64,000 bases of DNA from Photobacterium pectinilyticum (GTDB lineage Bacteria > Pseudomonadota > Gammaproteobacteria > Enterobacterales > Vibrionaceae): NCBI RefSeq assembly GCF_024357955.1, contig NZ_JANEYT010000016.1:22562-86561 (forward strand). Reading direction: 5' to 3'. A program made the position numbers and the translations under genes. Shown here one piece after another: positions 59,572 to 64,000 of this stretch. The notes under the pieces were generated by a model. That model searched no databases. It was not told the origin of the DNA and saw only the letters and a program-made list of their open reading frames with translations. The number at the start of each line of letters is the position of its first letter. Within the stretch, counting starts at the first letter, position 1.

Positions 59572-61848
59572 ATGAGTACGTTAACCAAGCTAAGAAAACG
59601 CTATCTCAGTGATCCCGCATTCAAGATGTTTAAAAAAGTGTTGCCACCACTTTCCGATACTGAACGAGAGGCCATGGAGGCTGGCAGCGTTTGGTGGGAT
59701 GGTGAGTTGTTTGGCGGGAATCCAAACTGGAATACCTTGCTGACTTACCCGCAGCCGATATTGAGTGCTGAGGAGCAGGCGTTCATCGACAATAAGCTAG
59801 AGCCATTGTTGGATATGTTGAACGACTATCAGATTGTCCAGGAAGATAAAGATCTGCCACCTGAAGTGTGGGAGTATCTGCGCAAAGAAAAATTCTTCTC
59901 GCTGATTATTGGTAAGGAATACGGTGGCTTGGATTTTTCAGCTCATGCTAACTCGACCATTGTAACCCGCATTGCAACCAAGAGCTTGAGTGCGGCCGTT
60001 TCGGTGATGGTTCCTAACTCATTGGGCCCAGGTGAGCTGCTGACCCACTATGGTACCCAAGAGCAGAAAGATTACTGGCTGCCACGCTTGGCGCACGGCG
60101 AAGATGTGCCGTGTTTCGCACTTACCGGACCGGAAGCGGGCTCTGATGCTGGTGGTATTCCCGATCAGGGGGTGGTGTGTTACGACGAGTACCAAGGCGA
60201 GCAAGTCTTGGGTATCCGTGTTAGTTGGAATAAGCGCTATATTACGCTTGCACCTGTTGCCACCGTACTTGGCTTAGCCTTTAAATTACAAGATCCTGAC
60301 GGACTTATTGGCGAGAAGAAAGAGCTAGGTATTACCTGTGCCCTGATCCCGTCTGATCACCCGGGTGTCGAAATCGGTGAGCGCCATGATCCACTAAACC
60401 TTGCCTTTATGAATGGCCCAACCCGAGGCAGTGATGTCTTTATTCCTATGGATTGGGTTATTGGTGGTCAGGATTATGTCGGCCGAGGTTGGCGTATGCT
60501 GGTGGAATGCCTGTCGGCTGGCCGAGGAATATCATTGCCAGCACTTGGTACCGCGGTCGGACACCTGACGGCGAGAACGACAGGTGCCTACGCTTATGTC
60601 CGTAAGCAGTTCGGCATGTCGATTGGTAACTTTGAAGGTGTCGCGCAGGCGATGGGGCGCATTGGTGGCTTTACCTATATGTTAGAGGCGTCCAGAACCC
60701 TGACAACGACGTCGCTGGATATGGGGGAAACGCCGGGAATCGTCACTGCGATAGCGAAGTACCATATGACGGAGATGGCCCGTACCATCCTTAATGATTC
60801 GATGGATGTGCACGCTGGCCGCGCAATTCAACTTGGGCCAATGAACTATATTGGCCACCACTATTTTGGTATGCCGGTTGCTATCACTGTCGAAGGGGCC
60901 AACATCTTGACCCGCAACCTGATGATCTTTGGTCAGGGGGCGACCCGATGTCATCCATATGTACTTAGTGAAATGGAAGCGGCGGCTAACCCTGACAGCA
61001 GGGAAGGGGCCAAGGATTTCGATAAACTGTTGTCCAGCCACATTGGTTTTGCTGTTGGTAATGTGAGTAAATCACTGCTTAATGCCTTTAGTGGTTCACG
61101 TTTCAACAACTCGCCGGTCAGTGGTGAAACCGCTAAGTACTATAAACAGCTATCTAGAATGAGCCGGGCATTGGCAGTCGCGGCTGACTTTGCCATGCTG
61201 AGCTTGGGCGGTGAGTTGAAGCGACGCGAAATGGTATCTGCACGTTTGGGGGATATATTGAGCCACTTGTATCTGGCCTCTGCAGTGCTTAAGCGTTATG
61301 AAGATGAAGGTCGTCAGCAGCAGGATTTACCTTTTGTACACTATGGCTTGCAGCATTGTCTGCACCAATGTGGCGTGGCCTTTGATGAGGTGTTGGCGAA
61401 TTTCCCGCGTAAAGGGGTTGGCCGCCTACTGCGTACTTTACTGTTCCCGCTAGGTATTCATTATGCCGCTCCGAAGGATGAGCTTGCAGTGAAGATCGCC
61501 GAGCTGTTGATGCGTCCAGGTAAGCAGCGTGACCGTCTGACTCACCTTTGTTATGTCGGTAAACACGAAGATGATCCGGTTGGACTGATGGAGCGGGCAT
61601 TTATTGCCATGTACGGGGTGAAAGATCTTGAGCGTAAAATTGCTAAGGCGGTTAAAGCCGGTGAGATCCCACGCAAGGTTTCATTAACAGAGAAGTTACA
61701 AATTGCCCTCGATGCGGGGATCGTCACAGAAGCAGAAGTAGAAAAAATGCAAAATGCCGATCAGCTAAGACAGAAAGCGATTCAGGTGGATCACTTCTCT
61801 GCCGCACACTTTAAAAAAGGCGGCTTACAACCGGGGAAAGCAGCCTAA
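59572..61848 (+). CDS. fadE: Acyl-CoA dehydrogenase FadE
   Basis: 758 residues. First step of beta-oxidation: FAD-dependent oxidation of acyl-CoA to trans-2-enoyl-CoA. Contains the N-terminal helical domain, CFALTGPEAGSDAGGIPD (FAD/acyl site), GRGISLPALGTAVGHL, the QFGMSIGNFEGVAQAMGRI helix and a long FadE-specific C-terminal domain (DUF1974 type). In one unit with psrA. Confidence 0.94.
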   Translation: MSTLTKLRKRYLSDPAFKMFKKVLPPLSDTEREAMEAGSVWWDGELFGGNPNWNTLLTYPQPILSAEEQAFIDNKLEPLLDMLNDYQIVQEDKDLPPEVWEYLRKEKFFSLIIGKEYGGLDFSAHANSTIVTRIATKSLSAAVSVMVPNSLGPGELLTHYGTQEQKDYWLPRLAHGEDVPCFALTGPEAGSDAGGIPDQGVVCYDEYQGEQVLGIRVSWNKRYITLAPVATVLGLAFKLQDPDGLIGEKKELGITCALIPSDHPGVEIGERHDPLNLAFMNGPTRGSDVFIPMDWVIGGQDYVGRGWRMLVECLSAGRGISLPALGTAVGHLTARTTGAYAYVRKQFGMSIGNFEGVAQAMGRIGGFTYMLEASRTLTTTSLDMGETPGIVTAIAKYHMTEMARTILNDSMDVHAGRAIQLGPMNYIGHHYFGMPVAITVEGANILTRNLMIFGQGATRCHPYVLSEMEAAANPDSREGAKDFDKLLSSHIGFAVGNVSKSLLNAFSGSRFNNSPVSGETAKYYKQLSRMSRALAVAADFAMLSLGGELKRREMVSARLGDILSHLYLASAVLKRYEDEGRQQQDLPFVHYGLQHCLHQCGVAFDEVLANFPRKGVGRLLRTLLFPLGIHYAAPKDELAVKIAELLMRPGKQRDRLTHLCYVGKHEDDPVGLMERAFIAMYGVKDLERKIAKAVKAGEIPRKVSLTEKLQIALDAGIVTEAEVEKMQNADQLRQKAIQVDHFSAAHFKKGGLQPGKAA

Positions 61849-61887
61849 GGCTCAGGCCTTGTGAACAATAAACCTGGTGTCTCCCAT

Positions 61888-61916
61888 GTGCCACGCAATC
61901 GCGTGGCACTTTTTTT
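61888..61916 (+). terminator. fadE terminator
   Basis: GTGCCACGC-AATC-GCGTGGCAC followed by seven T. Confidence 0.92.
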
Positions 61917-62046
61917 ATTATTTTTTGTGACTTTCCGCGCGTAACACCTCCAACCACTGTCGAATTTAGCGTTTTCGCTCATAAATTTAATGCGATTTTG
62001 TCATTTACCTTTTATCCTACTGTCAATTGTGTAAGGGAAGTTGAAA

Positions 62047-63249
62047 ATGATCATCAAACCTAGAATTCGTGGATTTATTTGTACAACGACTCACCCAGTG
62101 GGTTGTGAGGAAAACGTCAAAGAGCAGATTGCATACACTAAGGCGCAGGGCCCAATTGCCGATGCCCCTAAGCGTGTGCTAGTTGTAGGTTCATCAAGCG
62201 GCTACGGTTTGTCTTCACGTATTGCGGCTGCATTCGGTGGCGGTGCTGCAACAATTGGTGTGTTCTTCGAAAAACCGGGAACTGAAAAGAAACCGGGTAC
62301 AGCAGGCTGGTACAACTCTGCCGCATTCGATAAGTTTGCTAAAGAAGAAGGTCTGTACTCCAAGAGCTTGAATGGTGATGCTTTCTCTCACGAAGCAAAA
62401 CAGAAAGTGATTGATCTGATTAAAGAAGATCTGGGTCAGATTGATATGGTTGTTTATTCACTGGCTTCTCCTGTGCGTAAAATGCCTGATTCAGGTGAAG
62501 TGGTTCGCTCTACCCTGAAGCCGATGGGTGAAACCTATACGGCGACAGCTGTTGATACAAATAAAGACGTATTGATTGAAGCAAGCATTGAGCCTGCGAC
62601 AGAGCAGGAGATTGAAGATACTGTTACTGTGATGGGCGGCCAGGACTGGGAGCTATGGATCAATGCACTGTCTGACGCTGGTGTCTTGGCTGATGGCTGC
62701 AAAACGGTGGCCTATAGCTACATCGGTACAGAGATCACTTGGCCTATTTACTGGCACGGTGCTCTGGGCAAGGCGAAAATGGACCTTGACCGTGCGGCTT
62801 CTGAGCTTAACGATAAGCTATCAGCGAAGGGGGGGGCTGCTAATGTTGCCGTGCTTAAGAGCGTCGTGACTCAGGCGAGCTCTGCAATCCCGGTCATGCC
62901 TCTATACATCGCTATGGTCTTTAAAAAGATGCGTGAAGAAGGTGTTCATGAAGGTTGTATGGAGCAGATCCACCGTATGTTCACCCAGCGCTTATTCAAG
63001 GCTGACGGTAGCGCTGCCGAAGTTGACAGTGAAAACCGTTTACGCCTAGATGACTGGGAACTACGTGAAGATATTCAAAAGCACTGTCGTGACCTATGGC
63101 CTACCGTAACCAATGAGAACCTATTTGATGTTGCTGACTACCAGCAATACAAAGATGAGTTCTTGAAGCTATTTGGTTTTGGCATCGAAACGGTTGATTA
63201 CAGTGCTGACGTAAGCCCTATTGCAGAGTTTGATGTTAAAGACATTTAA
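62047..63249 (+). CDS. fabV: Enoyl-ACP reductase FabV (NADH)
   Basis: 400 residues. Reduces trans-2-enoyl-ACP in the last step of fatty-acid elongation; FabV is the triclosan-resistant reductase first defined in V. cholerae. [21 protein letters not shown] start, Rossmann [17 protein letters not shown], and the catalytic Tyr235-X8-Lys244 fall at the published positions. Opposes fadE in function while sitting next to it. The start at 62047 is set by AAGGGAAG upstream. Confidence 0.96.
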   Translation: MIIKPRIRGFICTTTHPVGCEENVKEQIAYTKAQGPIADAPKRVLVVGSSSGYGLSSRIAAAFGGGAATIGVFFEKPGTEKKPGTAGWYNSAAFDKFAKEEGLYSKSLNGDAFSHEAKQKVIDLIKEDLGQIDMVVYSLASPVRKMPDSGEVVRSTLKPMGETYTATAVDTNKDVLIEASIEPATEQEIEDTVTVMGGQDWELWINALSDAGVLADGCKTVAYSYIGTEITWPIYWHGALGKAKMDLDRAASELNDKLSAKGGAANVAVLKSVVTQASSAIPVMPLYIAMVFKKMREEGVHEGCMEQIHRMFTQRLFKADGSAAEVDSENRLRLDDWELREDIQKHCRDLWPTVTNENLFDVADYQQYKDEFLKLFGFGIETVDYSADVSPIAEFDVKDI

Positions 63250-63389
63250 TTTCGCTCAGAAAGCCTAAATAAAAAACCGCCGAAAGGCTAACTCCTATCA
63301 ATTAAGATGTTTGGAGTGAACCACATAGCGGGTTTTACTGATACGAACGGTCCTTGATTTGGGCCGTTTTTTCGTTCAGGCAATATATA
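63250..63389 (+). other. Structured 3' region of fabV with terminator
   Basis: About 120 bases that can fold with an outer pair AAACCGC / GCGGGTTT, an inner pair ACTCC / GGAGT, and then the terminator at 63346-63372. Could release a 3'-UTR small RNA; this is inference only. Confidence 0.3.
63346..63372 (+). terminator. fabV terminator
   Basis: AACGGTCC / GGGCCGTT stem with a 7-nt loop, then TTTTTT. Confidence 0.85.
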
Positions 63390-63551
63390 ATACCAACCTA
63401 CATACATATTTGATCAGTCTTGCAGGTTAAAATCACTGTTCTCTGCGTTAGATATTTTGTAATTAGAGCCACTAGTTACTGCAATATCTGCCTTGATAAC
63501 AACGATTTTTCCAGTGCAAATACTTGATCAACGACTTATCCAGATTGGTAT
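63390..63551 (+). repeat. Dispersed palindromic element, copy 7 (162-bp long form)
   Basis: Left end ATACCAACCTACATAC, right end TTATCCAGATTGGTAT, with about 110 extra bases inside, including TTTTCCAGTGCAAATACTTGATCAA also seen in copy 6. It may be a longer ancestral form or a copy interrupted by other DNA. Confidence 0.75.
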
Positions 63552-63633
63552 AACGTTTCGCTCGTTCTCGCATTGCCCTTAACTTCTTGGGTGTTGAGCC
63601 GTGCGATGCGATTACACACCACATTAACTCATC

Positions 63634-63840
63634 TTGGATATCCCTAAAGCCATCATAAAACTGATCAATGGCTTAGCTGATCGGTGTTACCTTATAGGGC
63701 GTCTGTATATGGGAAGGTGTTATCTGATTTTAGTTCTTACTTCGGGACAAAGAGCAAAGACTACACTTGCTGGCGTGGAGCTGTGGTCGATGATTAAAAA
63801 TGGGCAGCTCGATAACCCTGAGAACTTCAAACTCCAATAA
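63634..63840 (+). pseudogene. Possible transposase C-terminal remnant
   Basis: The frame ends TTLAGVELWSMIKNGQLDNPENFKLQ, resembling the C-terminal end of IS6-type transposases (TLAGIEL-HMIRKGQ pattern). Nothing upstream in any frame completes the catalytic domain, and no start signal is seen. Recognition rests on about 20 residues. Confidence 0.4.
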
Positions 63841-64000
63841 AAAATATATGACATTGCTTCCATATGGGTCGGATATCTCGGATTCATTTAGTTTTACGGT
63901 CTACTTTAGATTCGGTTATTACGCTAAATAGCTGTTCCTAATAGTAGATCTCTCAGGGAAGGGAACTCAGTCCAAATTGTGCGATCTGATCAGTTACCAC
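63841..64000. other. Right edge, nothing recognised
   Basis: 160 bases with no open frame, repeat or hairpin that I can support. Confidence 0.5.

Overview
The window looks like chromosome I of a member of the Vibrionaceae (Photobacterium, Vibrio, Grimontia or a relative). The evidence is the gene set and its local order: uvrB-qrr1-luxO-luxU-yvcK-moa, rnt/motY, the rsxABCDGE-nth operon, mnmA-hflD-purB, icd/cspD/clpS-clpA, infA-bpt-aat, pykA/hexR, and psrA-fadE-fabV. All of these blocks are typical of Vibrio-type genomes. The species cannot be fixed from the sequence alone.

Layout. Bases 1-5.0 kb hold a partial Na+/H+ antiporter, a peroxiredoxin and the volA-fadL pair for lysophospholipid and fatty-acid uptake. 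Bases 5.3-7.5 kb hold RNase T divergent from motY, which has a clear sigma-28 promoter, followed by a small secreted protein. Bases 7.6-14.6 kb (minus) are the rsxABCDGE electron-transport operon ending in nth. Bases 14.6-15.6 kb have no protein gene but carry an FNR box, a DnaA-box-like inverted pair and a possible FNR-controlled small RNA. Bases 15.6-24.4 kb carry LexA-controlled uvrB, the quorum-sensing unit qrr1/luxO/luxU, a YvcK-like protein, a LON-domain protein and a moaACDE operon under a molybdenum-cofactor riboswitch. Bases 24.4-28.2 kb are a loose region with a 16-copy heptamer repeat, an unknown protein, a porin, a MerR remnant and a small RNA that may encode a 29-residue peptide. 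Bases 28.2-36.2 kb are oppABCDF and a chemoreceptor. Bases 36.3-43.7 kb hold roxA, yjdM, purB, hflD, mnmA, rluE and icd. Bases 43.9-55 kb hold cspD, clpSA, speAB, infA, bpt, aat, a glycine-zipper protein and pykA. Bases 55-64 kb hold hexR, an SDR protein, a tandem small-RNA locus, a psrA-like regulator, fadE, fabV and a degraded tail.

The most notable region is 57.47-58.60 kb. It has five consecutive minus-strand units. Each has a sigma-E-type promoter (GAAC-type -35, exactly 15 nt, GTCNTA -10) and its own Rho-independent terminator. Four are near-copies of a 126-140 nt RNA, and the fifth begins exactly like enterobacterial RybB. All share the GCCACUGCU seed of the sigma-E OMP-repressor small RNAs (RybB/MicV/VrrA). 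The neighbours (TetR, fadE, fabV) match what I recall of the single-copy vrrA locus of V. cholerae, so this is most likely an expanded vrrA locus with a RybB/MicV-like gene at its head.

Other themes are a 48-bp imperfect palindrome present seven times between genes, often touching a stop codon; two heptamer tandem repeats; and readable operators for LexA, PurR, HexR, PsrA, FNR, sigma-54/LuxO and sigma-28. Several genes work together: bpt, aat, clpS and clpA form an N-degron pathway; fadL, volA, psrA, fadE and fabV cover fatty-acid uptake, breakdown and synthesis; luxO, luxU and qrr1 form the quorum-sensing phosphorelay output.
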